Source: DATMTS01 sp035564555
GTDB lineage: Bacteria; Actinomycetota; Actinomycetes; Actinomycetales; Microbacteriaceae
Length of the DNA stretch: 64,000 bases
Direction of reading: 5' to 3'
Assembly (NCBI GenBank): GCA_035564555.1
Contig: DATMTS010000027.1
Span: 1-64,000, forward strand
The position numbers were made by a program, and so were the translations under genes. The notes beneath the pieces are model-generated. The model saw nothing but the letters and a program-made list of their open reading frames with translations. It did not search any database and was not told where the DNA came from. This document shows, piece by piece, positions 25,804 to 33,886 of this stretch (position 1 is its first letter; every line of letters begins with the position of its first letter).

Positions 25804-26832
25804 TCAACCGCCGATGTACGACATCTCGACCTTCTTCGCCCCCGTTCGCAGCTCGGGCGTCATGGTGCTGCGCAACTCGGAATAGCGGTCGGTGCGGGTG
25901 CCCCAGACGCCGGCGAGGGCATCCGACAGCTCGGAATCATCGGCGCCGGAACGAAGCAGAGCACGCAGGTCGGTGCCGGTGGTCGCGAACAGGCAGGTGA
26001 AGAGCTGCCCCTCTGTGGAGATCCGCGCCCGGTTGCAGGTGGAGCAGAAGGCGCGCGTGACGCTCGAGATGACGCCGATCTCGCCGCTGCCGTCGCGGTA
26101 CCGCCAGCGCCGTGCCGTTTCACCCGGTGCGGTCGCCTCGGCCGGCTCCAGCGGCAGTTCGGCGTCGATGCGTCGAATGATCTCGTCGGAGGGAACGACC
26201 TGGTCGAGCCGCCAGCCGTTGGTGGAACCGACATCCATGTACTCGATGAAACGCAGCACGTACGGCGTGCCCGCGAAGTGCCGGGCCATCGGCACGACGT
26301 CGTCGTCGTTCTGCCCGCGTTTGACCACCATGTTGATCTTGATCGGACCGAGCCCGGCCTCGTGCGCGGCCTCGATGCCGTGAAGCACACGGTCGACCGG
26401 GAAGCGCACGTCGTTCATCGTCTGGAAAGTCGCGTCGTCGAGCGAGTCGAGTGATACCGTGACGCGCCCCAGCCCCGCATCTTTCAGCGCCTGGGCATGG
26501 TGCGCGAGCGCCGAGCCGTTCGTGGTCATTGCAAGGTCCAGCGGCTCACCGTGCAGGGTGCGCAGCGCGCTCAACTGCGCGATCAGGTCTTCGATGCCTC
26601 GTCTCAGCAACGGCTCCCCACCGGTCAACCGCACCTTCTGCACGCCGAGGCCGACGGCGACGCGCACGAGTCGCGTGATCTCCTCGAACGTGAGCAGCTC
26701 TTCGCGCGGCAGGAACGCGTAGTCACGGCCGAAGATCTCCTTCGGCATGCAATACACGCAGCGGAAGTTGCAGCGGTCGGTGACCGAGATGCGCAGATCG
26801 CGCAGCGGCCTTCTCATTCGATCGAGCAACAC
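25804..26832 (-). CDS. moaA: GTP 3',8-cyclase MoaA
   Basis: Radical SAM enzyme that starts molybdenum cofactor synthesis. About 342 residues. The N-terminal cluster motif is CNFRCVYC (C-x3-C-x2-C), followed by the SAM-binding LTGGEPLLRRG. The C-terminal second cluster is in CSTCNRARISTEGQLFTCLF, and the protein ends in the conserved Gly-Gly needed for catalysis. GTG 26832 is chosen because GGGAAAGGG precedes it and LLDRMRRPLRDLRIS is typical of actinobacterial starts; ATG 26817 is the alternative. It heads the fdhD/oxidoreductase group and presumably supplies its cofactor. No other moa/mog genes are in the window. Confidence 0.95.
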   Translation of the reverse strand: MLLDRMRRPLRDLRISVTDRCNFRCVYCMPKEIFGRDYAFLPREELLTFEEITRLVRVAVGLGVQKVRLTGGEPLLRRGIEDLIAQLSALRTLHGEPLDLAMTTNGSALAHHAQALKDAGLGRVTVSLDSLDDATFQTMNDVRFPVDRVLHGIEAAHEAGLGPIKINMVVKRGQNDDDVVPMARHFAGTPYVLRFIEYMDVGSTNGWRLDQVVPSDEIIRRIDAELPLEPAEATAPGETARRWRYRDGSGEIGVISSVTRAFCSTCNRARISTEGQLFTCLFATTGTDLRALLRSGADDSELSDALAGVWGTRTDRYSELRSTMTPELRTGAKKVEMSYIGG

Positions 26833-26952
26833 GGGGTGTGGTCCCTTTCCCTTCTTTCGAGCATAACCATCCCTTGCGCAGAGCGCCGTTGGGGGAAACC
26901 ATGAGAAGTGTGGCGTCGCCGTCGCCGGTGACCCACCGGATGAAAGAAGGCA

Positions 26953-27534
26953 ATGATGCATTTCGCCGTTTCTCTGTTTCCTCCACTCGCACTGGGTTTC
27001 TTCGGACTCGGTACCGGCTATCTGATCTACGGGCCGCAGGAGCTGCTCGGCTGGCCGCCGCGAGACGAGCGCGTCGATCGCGCGACGGGTATCTGGGGCA
27101 TCTGGTTGCCCGGATTCTGCCAGTTCGTGACAGGGGTCATCCTGTTCATCGGATTGACCTGGTTCCAGGTGTTCAAAGATGCACCGCTCTACATGGCGGC
27201 GCTGGCGTTCAGCGCATATGGCATCCACTGGTTCGCGATCGGTTACAACCGGTATCGCGGCAACGACCCGCGTCCCAACGCGGGGATGAGTGTGGCGTTC
27301 TTCATCATCTCGGTCGTCGGGCTCGTCGTGTTCTTCGTCGCCGGCGACTGGCCGGTGGGTTTGCTGTTCGTGGGGCTGGCGCTCATCTATGCGAGCGACT
27401 TCTTCGCATCGATCGGTGTACCCCTCGGTGAACGCGCGCTCGGATTCTGGCACATCGTCACCGGGCTGTGGCTGATGTATCTGATGGTCGCGACGGCGTT
27501 CAACTTCGCGCTCGGCTGGAAGCTGCAGCTATAG
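26953..27534 (+). CDS. Six-helix membrane protein, possible acetate/ammonia-type permease (GPR1/FUN34/YaaH- or AmiS-like)
   Basis: 193 residues with six strongly hydrophobic segments. The N-terminal helix (LFPPLALGFFGLGTGYLIYG) and the pattern GIWGIWLPGFCQFVTGVILFIGL loosely resemble GPR1/FUN34/YaaH (SatP) acetate-uptake proteins, and the small size also fits AmiS/UreI channels. Neither signature is exact. ATG 26953 has AAGAAGG upstream; a second ATG follows directly. It is divergent from moaA (120 bp apart) and overlaps the end of ksgA by 6 bp. A link to formate or other one-carbon metabolism is conceivable from context only. Confidence 0.7.
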   Translation: MMHFAVSLFPPLALGFFGLGTGYLIYGPQELLGWPPRDERVDRATGIWGIWLPGFCQFVTGVILFIGLTWFQVFKDAPLYMAALAFSAYGIHWFAIGYNRYRGNDPRPNAGMSVAFFIISVVGLVVFFVAGDWPVGLLFVGLALIYASDFFASIGVPLGERALGFWHIVTGLWLMYLMVATAFNFALGWKLQL

Positions 27535-28416
27535 ATCCGAAGCCGAATCCAGGTTCGTCCCATCGAGCCCGCCGCGTCGAGCGGCGAGGCGCACGAAGTC
27601 GTCGACCGTGAGCTCTTCGCCCCGCGAAGTCGGCTTCAGGTCCGCCGCCTCCAGTGCCGCTGTCGCCGCGGCGGACCCGCCGAACACGGCCGCCAACGAC
27701 TGGCGCAGCATCTTGCGGCGTTGGCCGAAGGCGGCGTCGACGAGTTCGAAGGTGCTGCGACGCAGCGTCTCGTCTCCCGGTTCCACCTCGTGACGCTCGA
27801 ACGCCACGAGGATCGAGTCGACATTCGGCACGGGCCAGAACACCTGCCTGCTGACCGTTCCGGCGGCGCGCCACGAGCCGTACCAGGCCGCCTTGACGCT
27901 CGGCGATCCGTACACCTTCGAGCCCGGATCGGCGGCGAGCCGCAGGCCCACCTCGGCCTGCACCATCACGACACCGGAGCGGATCGCATCCAGGTGCTCG
28001 AGCAGGTGCAGCAGCACGGGAACCGACACGTTGTACGGCAGGTTCGCGACCAGTCTGCTGGGCTCGGCCGGCAATCCGATCACCCGCATGGCGTCCTCGT
28101 GCAACACGGAGAGATTGGATGCCGCGGCCGGCGCAAGCTCGGCGACGGTCAGCGGCAGTTGCTCGGCGAGGCGTCCGTCGATCTCGACGGCGACGACGCG
28201 GGCGTCGGCCTCCAGCAGCCCGAGCGTCAGAGAACCGAGGCCGGGTCCGACCTCGAGCACGGTCTCTCCCGAGCGCACCCCGGCGATCCGCACGATGCGC
28301 CTGACGGTGTTCGCGTCGATCACGAAGTTCTGACCGAGCTTCTTCGTCGGGGTGACATCCAGCAGTTCGGCGAGGTCGCGCACCTCGGCCGGCCCGAGCA
28401 GGTGCACCTCAGCCAT
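27529..28416 (-). CDS. rsmA: 16S rRNA (adenine1518/1519-N6) dimethyltransferase
   Basis: KsgA methylates the terminal helix of 16S rRNA during 30S maturation. The 295-residue product shows KKLGQNFVIDANTVRRIV, the SAM-binding EVGPGLGSLTLGLL, VAVEIDGRLAEQL, and the catalytic NLPYNVSVP. The C-terminal domain contains FGQRRKMLRQSLA. It is the middle gene of metG-tatD-ksgA, transcribed from metG. Only 21 bp separate it from tatD, where many actinobacteria carry rpfB. Confidence 0.96.
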   Translation of the reverse strand: MAEVHLLGPAEVRDLAELLDVTPTKKLGQNFVIDANTVRRIVRIAGVRSGETVLEVGPGLGSLTLGLLEADARVVAVEIDGRLAEQLPLTVAELAPAAASNLSVLHEDAMRVIGLPAEPSRLVANLPYNVSVPVLLHLLEHLDAIRSGVVMVQAEVGLRLAADPGSKVYGSPSVKAAWYGSWRAAGTVSRQVFWPVPNVDSILVAFERHEVEPGDETLRRSTFELVDAAFGQRRKMLRQSLAAVFGGSAAATAALEAADLKPTSRGEELTVDDFVRLAARRGGLDGTNLDSASDL

Positions 28417-28437
28417 GCCGTGACCAGCGCCCGGGCA

Positions 28438-29370
28438 TCAGGCCACCCGTCCGAGCGGTCCGGTCGGCGGCGTCGCGACGGGTTCCGCGTCCCACCGCCC
28501 ATAGACCAGTTCGGTGTTGGATACGATCTGGGCCGCCAGCATCGAGGCGTCGGTGCCGATGCACGATGCCATGGCGCGTAGCGTGTGCGGGATCAGATAC
28601 GGCGCGTTGGGCCGGCCGCGATACGGCGTCGGAGTCAGGTAAGGCGCGTCGGTCTCCACCAGCAGCAGCGCGCGCGGCACGCTCTCCAGCGCGTCGCGCA
28701 GGTTCTGTGCATTCTTGAATGTCACCGTGCCGGCGAACGACAGGTACCAGCCGTTGTCCGCGCACAGCTGGGCGAGTTCGAGATCGCCCGAGAAGCAGTG
28801 GAACACGGTGCGCTCGGGCGCTCCTACGCGATTCAGGGTGGCGATGACCTCGGCGTGGGCGTCACGGTCGTGGATCTGCAGCGCGAGATCGTTCTGCTTC
28901 GCGATCTCGATGTGGGCTTCGAAGGAACGCAACTGTGCAGCCCGCCCGGCATCGCCGGTGCGGAAGAAGTCGAGTCCGGTCTCGCCGATGGCGCGCACCC
29001 GAGGGCGGGTCGCCAGTTCCGCGATCATGGCCAGAGCATCGTCGAGTTCGCCGCGCGCGTCGTAGTCGGGTGCGTCGTTGGGGTGGATGGCGACGGCTGC
29101 GAGCATGCGAGGCTCGACGGCTGCCGTCTCGGCCGACCAGATCGAGCTGGGCAGGTCGGTTCCGACCTGTACGACACCGCGAACGCCGGCGGCCGATGCC
29201 CGGTCGAGCTGCTCGCGGTAGTCGAGCGCTTCGACGGGTTCGGCGGGTTCGACTGCGTCAGCGGTCGCCGGGCGGCGCGGCGCGGACATCGGATCGAGGT
29301 GGGTGTGGTTGTCGTACACCGGGACGATGAGAGGCTCCGGCGGCGGCGGGTAACTGAGGTTGTCAGGCAA
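28438..29370 (-). CDS. tatD: TatD-family metal-dependent DNase
   Basis: 310-residue TIM-barrel hydrolase. The metal-binding DNHTHLD starts the fold, IGETGLDFFR carries the second-metal Glu, LQIHDRDAH and FHCFSGDLELAQ the further His ligands, and VETDAPYLTPTPYRGRPNAP the conserved Asp. The start is uncertain: TTG 29370, overlapping the end of metG by 8 bp and preceded by GGGGGAAG, keeps the conserved YPPPPEPL lead-in seen in related proteins; no ATG is available nearby. It is coupled to metG upstream and ksgA downstream. Confidence 0.92.
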   Translation of the reverse strand: MPDNLSYPPPPEPLIVPVYDNHTHLDPMSAPRRPATADAVEPAEPVEALDYREQLDRASAAGVRGVVQVGTDLPSSIWSAETAAVEPRMLAAVAIHPNDAPDYDARGELDDALAMIAELATRPRVRAIGETGLDFFRTGDAGRAAQLRSFEAHIEIAKQNDLALQIHDRDAHAEVIATLNRVGAPERTVFHCFSGDLELAQLCADNGWYLSFAGTVTFKNAQNLRDALESVPRALLLVETDAPYLTPTPYRGRPNAPYLIPHTLRAMASCIGTDASMLAAQIVSNTELVYGRWDAEPVATPPTGPLGRVA

Positions 29371-30958
29371 CCGCTTCCCCCGCCGCGGGCTCGATCCGCG
29401 GGAAGAGCGCTTCGAGGCTTCGGACGCGCGTTCCCACCGGCACCTGCCCCCACGTGCCGGCCTGCCGAAGGGGTTGCTGGGTGAGCGCGCCGAGCGCGTC
29501 CTCGACGCCGAGCGCCGTCCACAGCTTCTGCGTCGCCTGCGGAATGACCGGCGCCAGCAGAACGGCGAGCGCACGCAGCCCGTCGACCGTCGTGTAGAGC
29601 ACCGTCGCGAGCCGCTCACGCTGCGTCTCGTGCTTGGCCAGTGCCCACGGTTCCTGCAGCGTGATGTACCCGTTCAGCTCGTCGACGATCGTCCAGATGG
29701 CCGCGAGCGCCTCGTGGATGGCGAAGCGTTCGATCGCCTGGTCGGCGCCGGAGACGGCATCCGCAACGGTTCGCTGCACCCCGAGTTCGGCATCGCTCGC
29801 CTGCGCGGGCCGGGGCACCACGCCGTCGAAGTATCGCGTCACCATTGCGATGACGCGGGACGCGAGATTGCCGAAGCCATTGGCGAGTTCGGCTTGATAC
29901 CGCGCGGAAAGGTCCTCCCAGCTGAACGAGCCGTCCTGGCCGAAGGCGATGGCGCGCATGAAGTAGTAACGGAAGGCATCCGAACCGAACGTGTCGGTGA
30001 TCTGGCTGGGCGCGATGCCGGTCAGCTTCGACTTGGACATCTTCTCGCCGCCCACCAGCAGCCAGCCGTGCCCGAAGACCTTGTGCGGAACCTCGAGTCC
30101 GGCAGCGATCAGCATGGCCGGCCAGATCACCGCGTGGAACCGGGCGATGTCCTTGCCGACGAGGTGGTAGGCGGGCCAGCGCCGCTCGAATTGCTCGTCG
30201 TCGATTCCGTAGCCGACCGCGGTGACGTAGTTCAGCAGCGCTTCGAACCAGACATAGACGATGTGCGTCTCATCCCACGGGATCTTAATGCCCCAGTCGA
30301 AGCTGGAACGGGAGATCGAGAGGTCGTTGAGACCCTGCCGCACGAACTGGATGATCTCGTTGCGCACGCTCTCCGGCTGCACGAAGTCGGGCCGCGACTC
30401 GTAGAGGTCGAGCAGCTGCTGTTGGAACTGGCTCATCTTGAAGAAGTAGTTCTTCTCCTTCAGGATCTCGATGGGCCGCGAATGGATGCGGCACACGAGT
30501 TGGCCGACGTACTCGCCCGACTCGGGCTCGTCGAGTTCGTCGCGCTGCTTGTACTCCTCGCAGCCCACGCAGTAATAGCCTTCGTACTCGCCCGGATAGA
30601 TGAAGCCGTCGTCGTACAGCTTCTGAAGAAAAAGCTTCACCGCCGTCTCATGCCGCTCATCGGTGGTGCGGATGAAATCGTCGTTGGCTATGTCGATGGT
30701 CTGCAGCAGCGGCTGCCACGCGTCGGCGACCAGTGCGTCGGCCCAGGCCTGCGGTTCCACACCGTTCGCAGTCGCCGTGCGCAGGATCTTCTGGCCGTGC
30801 TCGTCGGTTCCCGTCAGCAGCCACGCGTCGTCGCCGGACTGACGGTGCCAGCGAGCCAGCACGTCCGCGGCGACCTCCGTGTAGGCGTGACCGATGTGCG
30901 GCACGTCGTTCACGTAGAAGATCGGCGTGGTGATGAAGAACGAGGAGCCATCGGACAT
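29363..30958 (-). CDS. metG: Methionyl-tRNA synthetase
   Basis: Class I aminoacyl-tRNA synthetase of about 531 residues. The HIGH-type motif is in YVNDVPHIGHAYTEV, the KMSKS motif is exact (GEKMSKSKLTG), and the tRNA-acceptor insert has YCVGCEEYKQ with Cys ligands. The C-terminal helical anticodon domain runs from about 360. There is no dimerisation extension. ATG 30958 is preferred; an ATG at 30967 would add three residues. TAGGAT lies seven bases upstream of 30958, so the message may be leaderless. It heads the metG-tatD-ksgA operon. Confidence 0.96.
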   Translation of the reverse strand: MSDGSSFFITTPIFYVNDVPHIGHAYTEVAADVLARWHRQSGDDAWLLTGTDEHGQKILRTATANGVEPQAWADALVADAWQPLLQTIDIANDDFIRTTDERHETAVKLFLQKLYDDGFIYPGEYEGYYCVGCEEYKQRDELDEPESGEYVGQLVCRIHSRPIEILKEKNYFFKMSQFQQQLLDLYESRPDFVQPESVRNEIIQFVRQGLNDLSISRSSFDWGIKIPWDETHIVYVWFEALLNYVTAVGYGIDDEQFERRWPAYHLVGKDIARFHAVIWPAMLIAAGLEVPHKVFGHGWLLVGGEKMSKSKLTGIAPSQITDTFGSDAFRYYFMRAIAFGQDGSFSWEDLSARYQAELANGFGNLASRVIAMVTRYFDGVVPRPAQASDAELGVQRTVADAVSGADQAIERFAIHEALAAIWTIVDELNGYITLQEPWALAKHETQRERLATVLYTTVDGLRALAVLLAPVIPQATQKLWTALGVEDALGALTQQPLRQAGTWGQVPVGTRVRSLEALFPRIEPAAGEAVA

Positions 30959-31089
30959 GCGTTCCATCCTAAATGGCGGGGCGACCGGCGCTGCCGCGCG
31001 TTACGCGCCGCAGGCATCCCCCGCATACTGTGCACCGGATGCTCCCGCCAGCCCTGACCATCGGCTCCGGGGCTGGCTAGGGTTGGCTC

Positions 31090-31953
31090 ATGAAACAGCG
31101 CAGAATCGGACCGGTGGAAGTCTCCGCGATCGGACTCGGCGCAATGCCGATGTCGGTCCAGGGTCGTAAAGATCGGGAGACCTCCATCGCGACGGTCCAT
31201 GCGGCTCTCGATGCCGGCATCACCCTGATCGACACCGCCGACGCGTACACGCTCGACGGGGACGGTCAGGGGCACAATGAGGAGTTGATCGCGGAGGCGC
31301 TGAGCGGCTACGGCGGCGACACCGCCGAGGTGCTCGTGGCGACCAAGGGCGGCTTGATCCACCGCGACAAGGGCGAGTGGCCGCGCAACGGCACTCCCGA
31401 GTACCTGATCGGCGCGGCGAAGGAGTCGGCGCGCAGGCTCCGGGTGGATGCCATCGGGCTCTATCAACTGCACCGACCGGACCCGGAGGTGCCGTACGAG
31501 GAGTCGCTCGGCGCACTGCGGGAGCTGTTCGAGGCCGGCGTGGTGCGTCACGTGGGTATCTCGAACGTGAACGTCGAGCAGATCCGGCTCGCCCGGAAGG
31601 TGCTATCGCACGCTCTGGTTTCGGTGCAGAACCAGTTCTCTCCGGTCTACCGCTCCAGCGCGCCGGAACTCGAGCTGTGCATCGAGCTCGACCTCGCCTT
31701 CCTGCCGTGGAGCCCGCTGGGCGGTATCGGCCGCGCCGGCAAGCTCGACTCCGCGGTCGCGGCATTCGGCGAGGTCGCCAGCGAGCTGGGCGCCAGCCCG
31801 CAACAGGTCGCGCTGGCGTGGGAACTGAACCTGTCGCACCTGGTCGTGCCCATCCCGGGTGCCAGCCGGCCGGCCAGCATCATCGACTCGGCGAAGGCCA
31901 CGGACCTCGATCTGTCACCCGAGACGATGGCGTACCTCAGCGCCGCGCGCTGA
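31090..31953 (+). CDS. Aldo/keto reductase
   Basis: 287-residue NADPH-dependent reductase with the AKR barrel. The catalytic tetrad positions are visible: Asp in LIDTADAYT, Tyr in the same segment, Lys in VLVATKGG, and His in YQLHRPDPEVPYE. VGISNVNVEQI and the C-terminal IPGASRPASIIDSAKA (cofactor phosphate binding) are typical of AKR group proteins close to pyridoxal or YajO-type reductases. ATG 31090 stands six bases after TAGGGT, so it is probably leaderless. No operon partner. Confidence 0.92.
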   Translation: MKQRRIGPVEVSAIGLGAMPMSVQGRKDRETSIATVHAALDAGITLIDTADAYTLDGDGQGHNEELIAEALSGYGGDTAEVLVATKGGLIHRDKGEWPRNGTPEYLIGAAKESARRLRVDAIGLYQLHRPDPEVPYEESLGALRELFEAGVVRHVGISNVNVEQIRLARKVLSHALVSVQNQFSPVYRSSAPELELCIELDLAFLPWSPLGGIGRAGKLDSAVAAFGEVASELGASPQQVALAWELNLSHLVVPIPGASRPASIIDSAKATDLDLSPETMAYLSAAR

Positions 31954-32040
31954 GGTATGCGCCGGCGCGCGCCGCCTTCTGCCTCGTTTCGGTGCGGGTG
32001 TCTTGCGCCTGCGGTGTCTTGGGGCAGGCGCCGGTAGCTT

Positions 32041-32078
32041 GTGCCGCGTGGCTCGTGCCGCGTGCCGCGTGCCGCGTG
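32041..32078. repeat. Short GTGCCGC-type repeat tract
   Basis: GTGCCGCGTG is repeated with small changes about four times. A reverse-oriented tract of the same words occurs at 38936-38967, also in a non-coding gap near a large palindrome. Confidence 0.6.
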
Positions 32079-32084
32079 ACTCGA

Positions 32085-32207
32085 CTACGCGGCGACGAGG
32101 GTCCAGACGGCGCCGATGACGGCGAGCACGGCGATGCCCACGCAGACCCAGACGATGACACCGGCGGCGCCCGTCTTGGCGGGAAAGGTCGGATGCAGAT
32201 CGCTCAT
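32085..32207 (-). CDS. Small single-helix membrane protein, 40 aa
   Basis: From ATG 32207 the peptide has a 13-residue polar N-terminus and one hydrophobic helix (GVIVWVCVGIAVLAVIGAVW) that ends near the C-terminus. Two start signals are compatible: GAAGG close upstream and TATCGT six bases before the ATG. A longer frame to 32294 runs into repeat DNA and is discarded. Small tail- or membrane-anchored proteins of this type are frequent in Microbacteriaceae and usually unannotated. Function unknown. Confidence 0.65.
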   Translation of the reverse strand: MSDLHPTFPAKTGAAGVIVWVCVGIAVLAVIGAVWTLVAA

Positions 32208-32276
32208 GCCTTCACGATAGCGCCGCCAGCCGCCGACGCCACCAGCCGGCCGCCGTTGATCGCCGACGCCACCGTT

Positions 32277-32338
32277 CGAACCACTTTTGTGCAATCGAAC
32301 CGGGAATGTTTCCGGTTCCGATGCACAAAAGTGGTTCG
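32277..32338. repeat. Palindromic element, copy 1
   Basis: A perfect 17-bp inverted repeat (CGAACCACTTTTGTGCA and its complement) continues inward as a second stem with one bulged base, closing on the loop GAATGTTT. Related copies lie at 32576-32637 and 38982-39046. All three share the right-half words GAAT-TTC-GGTTC-GATG and a final GTTC. Confidence 0.85.
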
Positions 32339-32411
32339 GTTGCGACTCGGCCTTCGTTTGCGGGCCCTCGGGCGGTTTGCGACGAGCGCGATTTCCGCTG
32401 GTTCATGAGCC

Positions 32412-32489
32412 GGCGCCCCTCGCCGCGTCGGCGGATCCGCGCCCCTCGCTACGCGGGCGGATCGGCGCCCCTCGCTGCGCGGGCGGATC
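32412..32489. repeat. 26-bp tandem repeat, three copies
   Basis: Units begin at 32412, 32438 and 32464, with the form (G/C)GCGCCCCTCGC followed by GCGGATC at the end. Copies 2 and 3 differ at only three positions. Each unit ends in GGCGGATC. Confidence 0.8.
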
Positions 32490-32575
32490 ACACGATTGCT
32501 GCCGGGGCGGATCGCGTGAATGCGCGACGTCGGGGCATCCGATCGGATCTCCGTGCCCAACGTTCGCCGGCCGAT

Positions 32576-32637
32576 CGAACCACATTCGTGTGACCGAACC
32601 GTGAATATTCCTGGTTCCGATGCGCAAAACGTGTTCG
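32576..32637. repeat. Palindromic element, copy 2 (degenerate)
   Basis: CGAACCACATTCGTGTGACC on the left and GATGCGCAAAACGTGTTCG on the right give an imperfect inverted repeat with several mismatches, closing near GAATATTCC. It is a decayed relative of the copy at 32277-32338, 240 bp away. Confidence 0.7.
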
Positions 32638-32978
32638 GTTGAGACCGGGCCCGTACCGATCAGCGCATGCGCGGAACGAGCCGGAGATGCCCGGATGCGT
32701 GGCCGAAGGCGCAGCCCGCGAGGCCCCGGGTGCCGGACCCGGATGCCCGGATGCCCGGGTGCCCGGGGCACGGACGTGCGGGGCACGGATGCGCGCCGCC
32801 CGGACGCCCGAACGCCCGGATGCGCACGTCCAGACACGCGGATGCCTTGCCGCCCCCAAATGCCCGGACGCCCAGACACGCGGCGCCCCGCGGCGAGCGG
32901 ATGCGCGCCGCCCGGACGCGCGGCGCCCAGACGCGCGGCGAGCGGACGCCATCATGCGGGCATCCGCGGCGGGCGGGC

Positions 32979-33803
32979 CTATTCGCGGGCGCGTTCGGCG
33001 AGAGCCGCCTGGTAGAGGTCGCGTTTGGAGTGCCCGGTGGCTTCGGCGACGGATGCCGCGGCATCCTTGAGACGCTCGCCCGTTCCGGTCATCAGCAGCA
33101 CCTCTTGGACGGCGGTCCCGAGGTCGACTCGGCGGGGCGCGGCTCCCGCGACCACCACGACGATCTCGCCGCGCACACCCTCATCGGACCAGGCGGCGAG
33201 CTCGGCAAGCGTGCCGCGGCGTACCTCCTCGTAGAGCTTGGTGAGCTCGCGACAGACCGCCGCACGGCGCGATGACCCGAATGCGTGCGCCATCGCGTGC
33301 AGCGACTCCGCGAGCCTGCTCGGCGCCTCGAAGAAGACCAGGGTGCGCTGGTCGTTCGCCACCCTCGCCAAGAAGGATGCGCGCTCCCCCGCCTTGCGCG
33401 GCGGGAACCCCTCGAATGCGAAGCGATCGGTCGGCAGCCCGGAGAGGGCGAGTGCCGTCAGCACCGCCGACGGACCCGGAATGGCCGTCACGACGACCCC
33501 GGCGGCCGCTGCAGCGGCGACCAGTTGGAATCCGGGGTCGGAGACCGTCGGCATCCCCGCATCGCTGATCACGAGAAGGTCGGCATCGCGCGCGAGTTCC
33601 ACGAGTTCGGCCGCCCGGTCACGCTCGTTGTGCTCGTGCAGGCTGATCAGCTTCGGACGCGCGTCGACGTGCAGCCCGGCGAGCAGCCGTTGAGCGACAC
33701 GGGTGTCCTCAGCGGCGACGACCGGCACGGTGCGCAGCGCCTCGATCAGCCGCGCTGACGCGTCGCCCAGATTGCCGATCGGCGTCGCCGCGAGGATGAT
33801 CAT
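32979..33803 (-). CDS. rsmI: 16S rRNA (cytidine1402-2'-O)-methyltransferase
   Basis: 274-residue tetrapyrrole-methylase-fold enzyme acting on the 30S decoding centre. Motifs: ATPIGNLGD at the N-terminus, AAEDTRVAQRLL, LISLHEHNE, and SDAGMPTVSDPG (SAM loop), then IPGPSAVLTALALSG and GFPPRKAGER. The C-terminal GHSKRDLYQAAL segment is typical. ATG 33803 has GGGAG upstream. It is divergent from the mannosyltransferase gene, an arrangement conserved in actinobacteria. The stop codon adjoins the low-complexity tract. Confidence 0.95.
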   Translation of the reverse strand: MIILAATPIGNLGDASARLIEALRTVPVVAAEDTRVAQRLLAGLHVDARPKLISLHEHNERDRAAELVELARDADLLVISDAGMPTVSDPGFQLVAAAAAAGVVVTAIPGPSAVLTALALSGLPTDRFAFEGFPPRKAGERASFLARVANDQRTLVFFEAPSRLAESLHAMAHAFGSSRRAAVCRELTKLYEEVRRGTLAELAAWSDEGVRGEIVVVVAGAAPRRVDLGTAVQEVLLMTGTGERLKDAAASVAEATGHSKRDLYQAALAERARE

Positions 33804-33886
33804 GGCTCCCAGTGTGGCATCCGCCACCGGCCGGATGCCCCGCGGCTCTCTGCATCCGCATCGCCCGGCCCCGTTAGCATGGGCTG

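Larger units (their letters stand above)
32208..32978. other. 771-bp non-coding gap rich in repeats
   Basis: No credible gene. Open frames here encode arginine/proline/alanine runs created by repeats and lack start signals. The stretch contains two palindromic elements (32277-32338 and 32576-32637), a 26-bp tandem triplicate (32412-32489), and a low-complexity tract built from GGATGCCCGG and GGACGCCC words (about 32690-32960) that runs up to the rsmI stop codon. Confidence 0.7.

Noticed and set aside
32488..33070. Several overlapping open frames of 60-160 codons in both directions
   Set aside because: They are Arg/Pro/Ala-rich, lack ribosome-binding sites or start-proximal -10 hexamers, and arise from the GGATGCC/GGACGCC repeat tract.
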